DNA of 64,000 nt, from NCBI GenBank assembly GCA_949752745.1, contig OX457027.1, forward strand, positions 57,416,053-57,480,052, written 5' to 3'. Below the pieces are notes generated by a model. That model was not told the origin of the DNA. It saw only the letters and a program-made list of their open reading frames with translations, and did not search any database. Position numbers and translations under genes: made by a program. Of the stretch, positions 41,189 to 53,425 are shown piece by piece (within the stretch, counting starts at the first letter, position 1; each line of letters opens with the position of its first letter). This DNA comes from Protula sp. h YS-2021. Taxonomy: Eukaryota; Annelida; Polychaeta; Sabellida; Serpulidae.

Positions 41189-44100
41189 TTATTTTATATG
41201 CGCATTCCGTATATAATCCACTATTTCGGTTGACAGACTCAGCGCCGTAGCACCTTGAGCATTGGTGAAGACATCCCTTGGAACCCTGGGGTATGGATGC
41301 CGATCAGGGTATCGCATTCGTCCGACATATCCTATAACGTGTTGCAGTCTGTTTGACAGTGTCATCAGATGTAAATCTCCAGTTTTTTTCGCGTTTTCGT
41401 ACAGATCATGGCTGAGTAGATTGGATTGAGAAGTACCCCACCACGTTTTTGTGAACAGCATTCCTCGAGCAATGACACTTGCTTTAATGGCTTTCTCTGC
41501 GGCCTGAAATCAGAGCAACTTTTATCATAAGAAGAAGAAAAAGCATTAGCTTGTCAGGACTTGGTAGTGCGCCCTGTATAATTACACTTTATAACGGAAA
41601 TATTGCTTTTTTGGCGTATAGATTGATTTTTAACATAAAAGTCATTGAAAACCGCCCAATTTAAAACATGCACCGTTTGAAGTGTAAAGCCCTTTGTTGT
41701 ATCTATTTTGGACAAAAAAACAATTAGGCCCAGAATAAAATATATTTGTTTCTCATCCCATTTTTCTTAATTTGACGAGGCCGACGAGCGATCCTTTTTT
41801 CTCGACCTAGGCCGAACATTTTTTTTTTTAATTTCGGGTGACCAAACATTGGGCAAAACTCTTTGTTTTGTTTTTTATTTATTTATTTATCTTTTTGCAC
41901 AAAATATATTTTAATCGCTTAAAAAAGCTTTATGCAATAAAACGCTTCCATCAGTTTATAAGCTGGTATTATGAAGAGTTTTAAGTGTGTTTCTTGATGG
42001 AAATGCGAGTCCGAAAGCGCGAGCGTAAACTTTTAGCATAAATTCCCCCTCTAAAAGGCCATTTCCAGTACATTTTCAGCCTTCCGTAAGTCGTTTTACT
42101 TTCATTTTTTACTCGAATTTTTTGGACCCCACGGGTCACATCATTTTTTTTTCGGTTTTAGTGACTCTAACAGGGTTTTGATAAACAAGGTTTTTTTTTT
42201 CCTCGCCTCATTAAAAACGCACTGTTGTAATGCATGGTTTTAAGCATAAATTCCAGTCTATATCCTATGCGCTGTCCCAGCTGCAGAAAGGCAAGATGCA
42301 AATATGCTGTCGCTGAGTGGATGAGAGTAAAAGGTAAGGTTCATACATTGTTACTGAGTGGACGGGAGTTCGTCGGAGGGGGGGGGGGGGGGCTTGCTTG
42401 CAGTCTGACAATTTATATATCTCAGAAAACAGTTGAAACAGTTCATAATAATATACATGACATTGGGGTAAAAAATATACTTTAAGACTCATAACTTCGG
42501 TAGAAAAAGAGATGCCACACAGATAAAAATTTTACGGGCCGATCAGAAACGAAACAGTCTTGTACTTTGACAGACAAACAAGATAAACCCATGAGGCTAC
42601 CCTCTAGTTAACATCATATCTGAAGTTGACGAAACTTGATGCTCCAATTTCTCGGTTGTGAACGCAGTACGAATATAAACAGGCTATAAATTCCTTGTTG
42701 TGTCATCTGGCACAGTTTGACAAAACATCGTTTGAGCAACTTATCAGAAAGGAACCAGTGCATTATTTTCGACTACGACGAAACTCCCAAACCTTTGTCA
42801 AAGACTGTTTACTACTCAGATATGAAACTCAGCCATTTTCGCGTAGCCAGACAGCAGTGGCGCTGCCTGGTGTAAGAGTTGCAAATGAAGCTGTCAAAAG
42901 CATTGAAGTCAACTGGAAAGTGCATGTTTTTTTTTTAACTTTGTAGTAGTATATAGTCTTTGCCTTTGTCAAGAATGCCTTTGTATATTCACTGCTGTTG
43001 TGGCGGATTCGGGACTTTAACCCAAGAAGAAAACACATTTTCAGGGCAAAACTTGTGCTCCATAATTTATTATGGAGTGATTTAGGTAATGCCCCTTTTC
43101 TAAAAGACCGTTCTCGTCCTGTGTCGCGTGCCAAGATTAAGAAATTTGACTTCTACTGTAAGTTGTTATCAAAGGAACTGTGACTCTGGCTCGGGGTCCG
43201 GAATGCGAACCGCGCATCAACACAAGTTAAATAACATTCGCACTGGTCCGAAATGCCAACCGCGTATCAACGCAAATTAACTAAACATGCGCACTGGTTC
43301 GAAATGCGAACCGCTCATCAACGGAATTTGGATAAAAATGCGCATCGGTCCGAAATGCGAACTGCAGATCGATTGTTCTTACCGCTTTTCGTTAGCTGGG
43401 ACTTTGTCCTTGGACAAACTTGTAAAATGTGACTACCACTTTTTGGCAACCATACAAGCTTATTCATAGGTGACTAGATCTCGGCTGGTCACAATGCCCC
43501 TGGACATTCTTGTTTTACCAAGTAAGTATTTGTGAGACACGAGCAGGCCCCAACCGCCCCCAAATTCAAAGGGGTATTAAGTCAATTTTTGACCACTTCC
43601 GGATGACTAGATCTGACCGAAAGTACCAAAAGGCACATCTACAGGTCGAGACATTTCATTTGAGCCTATTCTCAATGTTCTACGACTAAAAGAACCGAAG
43701 ATATAGCGTATACAAGCTTATTTCCCTAAAACCCCAATCATCGCCCATTTTGGTCAATTTTACCACTTCCGGATGACCGAATCTGACCAAAAGTACCAAA
43801 AAGCACATCTACAGGTCGAGACCTTTCATTTGAGCCTATCCTCAATGTTCTACGACTAATACAACCGAACATATAACCTGTACAAACTTATTGCCCTAAA
43901 CCCCAATTATCGCCCATTTTGGTCAATTTGACCACTTCCGGATGACAGAATCTGACCAAAAGGCACATCTACATGTCGTAACCTTTCTTTTAAGCTAAAT
44001 ATCAATGCTGCACGACCAATGGAACCGAATACAATAGCGTGTACAAGCTTATTTCCCTAAAATCCCAATTATCGCTCATTTTGGTCAATTTGACCACTTC

Positions 44101-46250
44101 CAGATATCCGAATCTGACCAAAAGTACCAAAAGGCACATCTACATGTCGAGACCTTTCGTTTGAGCCTATTCTCAATGTTCTATGACCAAAAGAACCAAA
44201 GATGTCGCGTGTACAAGCTGATTTCCCAAGAACGTCAATTATCGCACATTTTGGTCAATTTGACCACTTTCTGATGACCGACTCTGACCAAAAGTACCAA
44301 AAGGCACATCTACAGGTCGAGACCTTTCATTTAAGTTAACTATCAATGCTCTACAACCAATAGAAGCGGAGATATGGCGTGTACAAAATGGCGATGACGG
44401 ACAGACGGACGGACATCTCAAACCTATACACCCCAATCCGAAGGGTTGGGGCCTAACAAAGCATTTCATGTCGTACGTTTATCAGTGCACATGAGCTCAG
44501 GAGGACTTTGGGGATTAGAAATCGGCAGCAGGTCACGAAAGGGCCAGTGCCAGTAGCTGCAACTACTCCGGTGTTGGTCAAGTATGCCTCTACACCGTGT
44601 GCTCGCAAGCAAAGTACTACGGTTATGGCAAACGTTTCGGTTTCAGCGAATCTTTAACTGGCATGGCAAGTTAGTTTCTTCGATAGCAAACAGTGCAGGA
44701 CTCGAGAGGCAATTCAGCACATTGAAGCTCACACATGGATCAAGTCGCAGAGTTGAACATGTCTTGGACCTGAAAAGGCCGGAAAATTCGCATCTTGCCA
44801 CCGATCACTCAACAAATGAACAACTGAACTTATGTAGCTATCTGAACAATTGAACATGTAGACAGTTATCTGTACAAATCTGTACAAATGATAGTTGCTG
44901 TGGAGTTTGCTCAATGCAAATGTACCAAGGAATGTCTTACAATACAGCGTGGTTATTTATTTATTTTTTGGCTTTCATTTTTCGAGTTGGGTTTAAATAC
45001 AAAAATTTAAAAAATCCGTGTTGGATCAAAAAAAAAATAGAAATCATAATTTAAAAAAATCGGATTTTTCTCTAGCTCTGTTGCAAACACAGGCTTTGAA
45101 ATGTAACTCGCCCTCAAATGATTTTAAAATAATCTTTTTGCATGTTATTCTCCGTGTATCATACCATATTTGTGAATGTGTTTTTGTTAAAGTGAATGTG
45201 TGTCTAGTTACGTGAAGTGCATTTATTGTTAACCTTTTCTAGCATTTCTTTATACTTTTGACCCAATATTTTGCAGTCGAAACGTCAACAGTCTTTAGCA
45301 GATCACAAAGTGCGAATAAACCAGATAACAATTCATACTGCGCATGATTCAAACTGAAATCACGTCAGTTTCTTTTTGCAAAAATTAAAATTGAAAGAAA
45401 CAAATACAACTACAAATGTTAATTTCTCTCGTAAAATTTGACACCCTGAGTCGTTTGACTTTTACATGGTGTAGAAAAATAAATTTTTAACATTATCCAA
45501 ATACTGCTTTTGTTATGTACAAACTGATTTCGATGCTGTCTCCCATTGACTGCTATACATTATTTGCTTTCAAAACTGATATTCCTCTGCACCAGGAGAC
45601 AAAATTCTGATTTCGTTTATTGGCGTATTAGTATGCTGCTAAGTCACAGTCTGAGCAGACTGGCATAAAGCAGAAACGCTACATTTTCGTGTTTCATTTG
45701 GAATACCCATGAAAATAATTATCTGGTTTATTGTGCACAAATTGGAATGTTGTTGTATGTATACCTGTTGACATTTAAAACAAGTCCATTCTGGGGCAGA
45801 CTGTTCTTGATCCAAGTCATACGTAGCCGCCTGCAAATCGAATTCTGCTTGGCGGAACCATCTTTTAGCTTCAAATAGGTAAGACTGATTTGTACCTTGA
45901 AAAGGCCTGGCATCAACCACGTCTTCGCCCTGATCTTCCGATCCCAGGCAATATGAGACTAGAATTATCACAAGAATTATTGGCAGAACGAAACTAAAAA
46001 AGGCAATTAGAAACGGAAATTGGTCCATAACACTGACAAAATGTGGTTCGAAATTAAACTGGTATTCCTTAAACGATTCTGAAAAGCGTGATTTCATGGC
46101 TTGCCAATCGGGCCAGCCAACGTCCTCTTCCAATGTATTTGTCATTATATTAAGAAGACTATTGAAAAAATCATAAATTGTGATACATATTGATTCACCA
46201 AAGGATTTTATTGGGATTAATCCTTTTACAAAGAAGCTTTCACTTGTCAT
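41189..46250 (-). CDS. Single-pass membrane protein with C-terminal HEPN domain
   Basis: Two coding exons: 45765-46250 (162 codons, donor CAG|GTATAC) and 41189-41503 (104 codons plus TAA, acceptor TTTCAG), joined in phase 0 across a 4.26-kb intron. The predicted 266-residue protein has an N-terminal region of ~78 residues, a transmembrane helix at about 79-102 (FLIAFFSFVLPIILVIILVS), an acidic linker, and a HEPN domain from ~126. Its parts match sacsin-type HEPN: EAKRWFRQAEFDLQAA, WTCFKCQQ|AAEKAIKASVIARG (motif completed across the splice), LLSHDLYENA, RYPD and a final EIVDYIRNA helix. The R-x4-6-H motif of RNase HEPNs is not evident, so a binding or scaffold role is more likely. The start at 46250 is the first ATG in the exon. 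The frame stays open upstream (an acceptor at 46282; hydrophobic codons to ~46350), so a longer N-terminus is possible. Confidence 0.8.
42370..42395. repeat. Poly-G run in the HEPN intron
   Basis: GGAGGGGGGGGGGGGGGG-type tract. Similar runs occur at 12200, 13030, 35215, 40070, 40767 and 63980. Confidence 0.9.
43200..43515 (+). repeat. Repeat units GTCCGAAATGCGAACCGC and terminal GGACATTCTTGTT block
   Basis: Four ~55-bp units of (G/T)TCCGAAATGCGAACCGCGCATCAACGC between 43190 and 43375. They are followed by TTGTCCTTGGACAAACTTGT and by a ~90-bp block (TACCACTTTTTGGCAACCATACAAGC ... CCCTGGACATTCTTGTT) that is also present at 35933-36015. This looks like the tail of the hairpin-headed repeat family. 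Confidence 0.65.
43540..44455 (-). repeat. Hairpin-headed tandem array, unit ~165 bp, five copies, inverted
   Basis: Units with CGCCCATTTTGGTCAATTTG, ACCACTTCCGGATGACCG, AAGTACCAAAAGGCACATCT and CGAGACCTTTCATTTGAGCC start near 43580, 43745, 43912, 44085 and 44255. Read on the minus strand, the array begins with the stem TTAGGCCCCAACCCTTCGGATTGGGGTGTA (44425-44455) followed by GTCCGTCCGTCTGTC (44413-44399), the same head architecture as the plus-strand arrays. Confidence 0.8.
44584..44853 (+). pseudogene. hAT transposase C-terminal (dimerisation) fragment
   Basis: The frame reads LVSSIANSAGLERQFSTLKL. S-A-G-x-E-R-x-F-S is the core of the hAT C-terminal dimerisation region. Upstream codons (WQTFRFQRIFNWHG) are only loosely like the preceding P-x-L-A-x-L-A segment, and no transposase core or zinc finger is found. 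It lies in the HEPN intron. An isolated, decayed remnant. Confidence 0.5.
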
Positions 46251-46875
46251 TTTTTTGTTTACGAACTGTGGATGCCAGCAGCTGAAATCAATAAGTATCA
46301 AACCTGTTATAATGACGTAAGTAACAACGAAATATCCTTCTGATTACTCCGTGAAGTGTATGGTTTGATTTGGTACTATGTTTTTATCTTTAAATTGTTG
46401 GTCCGCTTACTAAATGTAAAACAATCCTATCATGTGTACTCTTAGGATTCAGATTTTGTCAGCCTAATCTTCGGAACTGAACCATTTATGATAGGTAATT
46501 AACATGCTTGTGGGGTTGACTCATAGGTTGTTTATATGAAAAGAGTTTGTTTTGTTTTCAGACGGGTCAGTTCACGTTCGGTTAGCCTTTTTGGTTATTG
46601 ATAAATATATATGTACTGCAATTTTTCGACAAATTTAAAAACACTGCTATTGTTGCACGGATTTAAAAAGAACAAAAATTTAAAATTACATCTGTTTTCA
46701 TTTAAACGATTCTTTATGACGTCAAAGATGGCAGAATGTCACAATTGTAAAAATTGCCTTATTGACGAAATTAAACTTTTCGTCATTTTTCATTCCTAGG
46801 GTTTCTAAGAAACAAAACAAGTCTGATTTCTTTTCCTTCGAGTTTTAAGTTGTCAAAACACCTTAGTTGGAAATC
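46251..46875. promoter_or_regulatory. Divergent intergenic region between the HEPN gene and a plus-strand first exon
   Basis: The HEPN start (46250, leftward) and the ATG at 46876 (rightward) face away from each other across ~0.6 kb, so the segment probably contains 5' UTRs and promoters for both. No clear TATA or Inr could be assigned. AT-rich, with no repeats recognised. Confidence 0.4.
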
Positions 46876-46969
46876 ATGAAAGAGGATCAAGAGCAACAGT
46901 TGTCCGACCTTCGGCTCATTCAAATGCACTATGAAGCGATGAAAAATGCAGCTATTAAGGCGATAAAAC
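46876..46969 (+). CDS. Candidate first coding exon (possible 5' exon of the PG-rich repeat gene)
   Basis: ATG at 46876 opens 31 codons rich in Gln, Glu, Lys and Ala (MKEDQEQQLSDLRLIQMHYE...), probably helical. It ends at AAAAC|GTATGT, a good donor, in phase 1. The first recognised exon of the sperm-tail gene at 60626 starts with two bases that complete a phase-1 codon and is open upstream of its ATG, so the two can be joined in frame. Every intron of that gene is phase 1. The 13.7-kb intron this requires is long but filled with repeats. The exon could instead belong to an unseen gene. Confidence 0.45.
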
Positions 46970-48150
46970 GTATGTGAAATTTTGTGGATTGCACAAAAAC
47001 AGGAAGTCAATTTCGAAACGTATTTTCAGTGAAGTATATGTATGTTATATTGCAGCTATTAATGTTTGTCATATTTTGGTGGGTTCATTTACGATCTACA
47101 ATTCAACAGTTTTCAATGAATAAATATTATGTTGAGTAAAATAGCCCCTTTGTGTGCACAAATTAACGCAAACTTAACAGTACCTGTGTGCATCTATTGA
47201 AATTAAATGGGCATTAGGAAAATCCTCAAAACTACTTAAAAACAGGAACCAAAAATACTATGCTAATATAATCTGTATATTAAAGCATGTTAAATAAAAT
47301 TACATCATTCTTTAAGGCCAACCATGGATGCTGTTTATTTATTCACTTCTGTATATTGTATTTAAATTATAAAATATATATATCTATATGCTCAATACAA
47401 AATCACAAGTCATAAGAATTGATGCTGCTTTCAAAGTTGTTTATTACAGCATTTCAAATGACAAAAAAATTGTCAAGCTCCTTTCAAAGAAATGCTCGCT
47501 TGACATACTTTTTATTAACTGTCAGATCTTTAATTTCTTAATACAAAACAACGAAGAAAATCAGCGACAAGGCATTCCTTTTCAATGAATAAAAGTTCGA
47601 TCTTTTCTGGACAACTAATTTGAAAAAAAAAGGAAGTGGGTATTTCTTTTTTCAAATTTGTAATGAAAAACAAGATTACTGGTCTGGGTTATATATCATC
47701 TGTTTTACAAAAATTAAAGTTATCTTTTTATTTAACTTAACATTACTACAAATGTTAAGTTAAATAAAATAAAGTTTACAATGGATTGTTAACCAACTGA
47801 CCAATTAGCGTTGCTGCATTGTCAGTCAACAAAGAAAAAGATACATAGGTTATCAAGGACCACGATATCCAACTCATGACATGATATCTCCAAGACATGT
47901 CGTCGGATGAGACTAGAATAAAAATAACTATATAACTTCTTTAATTCTGGCGGAATCTCATTGCGAATAGACCAAAACAGCGCATGTAAGTGAAACTACT
48001 ACGAAGTGTTCATCACTAAAAACGATGCCTATAATGCTCGAGCTTGTAAAAGTCTTATTGCAAAGAAGGAGCACCAAAGACATATTCATGCCGATCCATC
48101 ACAGCGGCATGTCATACCATCTGCAAAACGACAAAGTCAACAGGCAACGG
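46970..48150. other. Intron-like AT-rich DNA
   Basis: No exon or repeat recognised. An imperfect inverted repeat (TTAACTTAACATTACTACA / ATGTTAAGTTAAAT) lies near 47730-47765. Confidence 0.35.
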
Positions 48151-48169
48151 GGACCATGATGCGATGATG

Positions 48170-48780
48170 AGACGTTATTGGTCGACACAGCATCGTTCAC
48201 GTGATTGAGGAAGGCAATAAAAGCAGACACAGCGACGTTTTCTACAATGTGACTGTACTAAAGTATATTGCATGCCTTCTTCTTGAAGGCTTTCTATGGA
48301 TAGGTGCTGTGTAGTCCTGCAAGAAGAAGACCCCGTATAAATATTCGAATCAGCCTTGACTATGCAATCTCGTTAAGGTAATTTTCGTATATTCCTGCAA
48401 GTGGTGTTTAGTGACTGTGTCTGGTGAAACTCAACGGCCAACATGCAAAATATCCAACAACAACGACAACAACAACAACAACAGACGCTCCCAGAGAGTG
48501 GACTACATTTCTACCCTAATAGGCTTTTCGGATAATTGGTTTTGCTGATCAGGTTCTTTCAATTGATCACACAATGCTACATCCTTCTGATGCAGTTCAA
48601 TACATATATTTAAAAAGCTCTACTGCAATGTTACGCATGAACGATATGAAAAGTTGGAACCTTGCCTTTGTCGGTGAGTGTTCGACCGTTGGAGAAACCA
48701 AATATAGCTAGGTGGCATCGATGAAGACAAACAAATTGACACCCGATCAAGTATGGTATGAATAATGATCTGCCTGAACG
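48170..48780 (+). mobile_element. Possible 5' end of a decayed LTR retrotransposon
   Basis: An ATAAAAGCAG TATA-like box near 48218 is followed ~180 bp later by TTCCTGCA, then AG and TGGTGTTTAGTGACTG, an order reminiscent of LTR end, spacer and primer-binding site. A frame from ATG at 48443 gives a Gln-rich start (MQNIQQQRQQQQQQ) and then GLHFYPNRLFG before a stop. No second LTR and no clear pol motif was found, so this is tentative. Confidence 0.2.
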
Positions 48781-51700
48781 TTCCTAAGCCTTAAGTAAGA
48801 ATATGCTTTTGCCAAAAAGTAGATAAAGGTTGTAGAATATCGCCTCAAAATTACTGGACGTGTTGTGGATAGTGTATTTCAACACGGCATTTGCAAGACG
48901 CCATTGCCACGAGAAAACATACTAAATTGCAAATAATTTGTCGGTAAATGGCGAAACTGGTGAACTGAAATATTTCAATATTAGAGATAAACCCCACAGA
49001 ACCACTATTCGGTCAGACAATGGTCCTCATAATTCGTAATCATATCCAGCAGCACATCACATTTAAACACATTGCACAGAAGAGCTTCTATTAAAGCTTG
49101 TTTGTGGAATCTTTGTGACCTACTTCCATTCCAAAAAACTTTCTGGGGAAGTCCTTATTCTTCAGTAAGAAAAATTACGAACCAAAGACTGAACTGAATC
49201 AACAATGGCTGGTATTGCAAAACCGCCACTGAAGTTTTCTGAATCTATTAGGTTCCGGGAGAACCCAAAGACTCTTATTGCAAGGAAGTTGTATCCACAA
49301 AGGAAACCTAGCCAGTTCTGGGGGTTCGAAAATACGAGCATCAGATATCGCTCCTGCCATATTTTCTGAAAAATCTTCTGCATGACTGACGACAGTAGAA
49401 ACGAGTATAACACTGAGACCACTGGCACACCAAGATGTTTATCACTAACATCCCTATGTCAGGACAAAAAGACTTATGAGACAGAAGACGGTTATTGGGA
49501 CGGTCTGAAAAGATGACCACGTGTGCATGTGTGTGCGGGGGGTTGAGCTCAAGAAGACTGACGAACGATCCAACAAATTGTAAAATCTGCTAAGGCCCAA
49601 TCCTTGTCGGCATTTATTACTATCCTGGAAGCCAGAACAACAAAGATCTTCACCGAACTTGTGGTATGAGAAGAACGAATAACGAATCCATTTTTGCGAA
49701 CACAGAAGAGGGCTTCATTGGTGAAACGACACAATATAGAAACCTCCTTTTTTCGACAAGTTAGAGATGATTGTCTGGTTCTCTGATAAAACATCTGAGA
49801 AACGTGGCGAGAGACTGACACTCCACTAGAACAGCTTTCCTCTCTAACACATTGTGATGGTGTTTCTGATCCTGACAGGACCATTGACTCTTACATGTGC
49901 AACCATGGAAAAAGAAGTCCAGCCCTTTAGAACTTCCTTTAGAACTTCCAAGCTGAAAATCACGAGTGGCACCTGCCTAATGCGTTGGTTTTCACTTTAT
50001 CTGCATGCAGACCAGAAAGGGATTCTGAAAGGAAGATCTGGGGTCTGGATGTGGGGACATTGAATATAATGAAACACCCCTAAGACTTAATCACTTTCCC
50101 GACTTTGTTTGTTTTGTGTTTAGCTCCCGTTTAGCTATAATGAAGGCTATAGTGGGACGCAAATGAGAAAAGAAAGAAAACTTAAGAATTTTAAAACATC
50201 CGATTTGTCGCTATGCGAGAAACTAATAACACACAGTTATCAGCGAGAAAATTTTTGCATAAGAATATAAAAGTAATCGCCTTAAAAACACCGAAATTGC
50301 TTAATTGTTCTGACCTAGTATGGATTTGTTGAGATGTAGTGTGGCCATTTTGAAGGAGTTGTGTCAAGTTTATGACTCCGCAACGTTTTTATAAGAAAAG
50401 CTGACTGTAAAACATATGCCCTGAAGCAGTTTTGAATAATCGTGCCTTACGGCAATTGTTTATCTCACTGCTGCTCTTATGAACCTACTAGAGATGGGTT
50501 TCATGGCGATGAAGCAGTTGCTTTCATGGCGATGTCTACTGTGGCTTTATGATGGTGATAATGCCTTCCGAACGAGAGCATCGTGTGATTTACATGTGCT
50601 CAATCCCTTTCTCACTGGTACCGGAGCAAGTAGTTCAAATAATTAATCAATCGGGTTTTTTCACATCTTCCGGGCTATTATTTGAATGTGGTTGCTCTTA
50701 ATCACGGCATAGCACCACTGAAATTGATAGCATGTAAGTGTTCAACTTAAAAAGTTCTGAAGAGGCCTCCACGGCCGAAACAAAGGCGCATTCCATCACC
50801 GGGTTAATGTTTAGTTCATAAAATTTACGTAGCGCCTGTGTCTTGAAAGAGTGTCAGAAACCTTGCGAGCTATCTCTTCCAAATATCTACAGTGTCTGTC
50901 AAAAAGTGTGAAGCTTGAATCGGGACTGATATTTGAATCGGATTCATGTTGCAGGGATACAAGTTGTTTGTGTCTGCAACAAAGTACCACTTCACTGGTA
51001 GGCTGAAGTTTTACATTCAACAGTCTAGTTTTGATTGACCGTAACCAGGGCAACGATTTCATCAACTAAAGCGATGACAGCTGACAACTCCTCCATATTC
51101 ACAATGTAGGGGTCGTTGACAATCCCACAAAGTTTTCTACTGGTTGTGGTTCAGCTGTGAACCTCAAGGATGGTTTGTTTGCTTGTATTTCAGTTCTTGT
51201 AAACGAGGAAAATTAGAGACCACGAAGTCTGGCATGGAAGTATCATACCAATCGCCTGTAGTTTGCTCTATCCCCGGTGAAATGAGAGTGCCCACGGACC
51301 TTAACTCTATATGTACTATTGCATGCGGCGAAACTTGATACATGGCTAATGTCAGAGTGATTGCTATTGTGGAACATGACTTCTTTAGCGAATGGGTCGG
51401 CGGATCGACCTTAACAGGTCATGAAAAAAATGCTTTAGTGCCCACCACGTGGTGGACAATGAGTTGGATTCTACAACCAAAGACCCTACAATGTCCTGTT
51501 GCTGCTAGAAAGGAAAAAGAACGGGGGAGATATATAACCCTCCTCATTTCAGGGCTCGCGCAAGCCCGAGGGCAATCTAAATGATGACGCTAAAGAAAAC
51601 TCCCCGAGAACGGATTGCGGGAGAAGAAACCGTAATCCGTAGAGTAATCCAAATGAAACGTGATTATATATATGTAAACATACTACTTATGGTATAATAT

Positions 51701-53390
51701 AATCACAAAGGTAGCAATGCGCTTCCAGTTTTATCTGTTATAATTTAAAAAATTGTAGAGACCAAAATTGATGTTTATGGGATGGCTTGCGATTGACAAT
51801 TCAACAACACGCGTTGTAACCACAGCAACGGGTGATACCTGTTCAACGATTGCACTTGCGGTATTTATTTGCAGGATTAACTATGCAAGGCCACAACTTG
51901 CAAATTCATTATTATGAATCGCGATATCAATGAAAATCCATACTGATGACTTTCTAGTCTACAATGCTATATTTTCGAATTAAAAACCGATGTAGGGATA
52001 GTTAAGTAAATCTTAATACATTCACTGAGGGCAACCCTTGAGTACAAGAAGAGCTTTTCCTTCCAATTGCACTTTGCCGCATCCGGTTGTGCTGTGATGC
52101 AGCGTCGTGTTCTTTGGCATCCATAACCGCAGATGTTGATCACACAGTCTTTGGACCGGCTGGTGTTGCGTAAGAACATACACCTATGTGTCCAAACGAC
52201 GAACTGCATGGCGGGACCGCAACTTCTCACTGAAGGTACAATCCTATGAGGTAGGGGGGCCAATGCTGTGAAACAGCTGGCAGCTGATTTTGTAACGTTA
52301 TGTAAACTGAGTGCTGCTGCAGTGCCTCTTGAAAATTGATTTAATTTCTGCTAGTGTGAGGGGTGGTGTTGATGTAATTGTAGTAAGGAGATTGAAATCC
52401 CAGTTTTGAAATGATCCAGCGAAGACATTGAAGCAGCATTTTGACAAAACTAACCGAACCAAATTTATCTCGTTTTAAAAGAAACCTGTATCATTACATT
52501 TAAGTCCTATACATGGCAGGAATTTAGAAGATTTTAGTATCTGCAAGATTTTAAATCTCTCTTCCTCAAAACAACTCTTGCTGACACAATGTGACCCGCT
52601 AAGGGTAGACCGTTTCATTAAGCAAATCGTCTAACTTTCAACTGTTCCTGAATTGGCTAACACTTTATTCTCTACTTTAACAGTAAATATACTGAAAAAG
52701 GTGACACAACTCTTAAAATGAATTTATTGGCAACGAGCGTTTTTGCATCTTTCTTTTTCTTTTTTGTTTGCAACTGAGTCCTACACTGAGACTAATTGCT
52801 CCTTTTAGGAGGCTTATTGGAAAATTTTATTTTCATTTTTCATATGGCAATTTCTTCTTGGATGAGGACTTTCTATTTGATTTCCAAGTTTATATTCTTG
52901 ATTTACGCATCATAGCCTCAAGGATGACATTTTCACAGCAGTCTTGCTGGCTAAATACCTCATTTCGACAACTGGATCCGGTCACATTTCGTCAATTTAA
53001 TATTTCGACCAGATTTTCCATTTTCCATTTAAAACGGAAATTACAAAGCTAGGAACAGCAATTTTAAATTTCTATATTTTGTCAAAAATAAAAAAAACTG
53101 GGTGGCGCTGCAGTCGTTCGTAACCGACATAAGCAAATAACGTGATTTGATGCAAGTTCCGTCGGTTCTGACTCAAAACAAGAACATATGAATTGCATTC
53201 ACAGACTGTTCAGGCAGTTCTGGTGTCTTAAATACATTACCACCCATCATCCTCCCACCCCGCCCCAAAATATTACAATAAAATTTGACATTAATCAAAA
53301 TAATAATAATCCTATGAATTTTTTGTAATGAAATACTAAATTGTACTATTGAGAGGGTCGTAAGTTCAAGCCCATCCAACAGAGCACTAA
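48781..53390. other. Mostly unrecognised DNA with weak ORFs
   Basis: Short open frames occur (for example minus 49549-49884 and 50811-51065; a minus-strand ATG at ~51095 opens MEELSAVIALVDEIVALV) but none shows a domain or a consistent splice structure that I can defend. A SINE tail lies at 50107-50163. Confidence 0.3.
50107..50163 (-). mobile_element. SINE 3' tail (minus strand)
   Basis: TTTGTTTGTTTTGTGTTTAGC, TCCCGTTTAGC and GGGACG match the order of the tail at 6059-6115, with an added ATAATGAAGGCTATAGTGGG hairpin segment. Truncated copy. Confidence 0.45.
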
Positions 53391-53391
53391 A

Positions 53392-53425
53392 TACAGTGCG
53401 TTCCATAAATTTTCTGTACTTATGG
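53392..53425 (+). repeat. Tc1/mariner-like left terminal sequence
   Basis: TACAGTGCGTTCCATAAATT resembles Tc1-type TIR starts (CAGTGC after a TA target), ~340 bp before a Tc1-like transposase remnant. No inverse partner was found downstream. Confidence 0.4.

Noticed and set aside
49162..50063. Possible minus-strand protein (49549-49884) and plus-strand ORF near 49854
   Set aside because: No family motif, no splice consistency and opposing frames; left as unexplained DNA.
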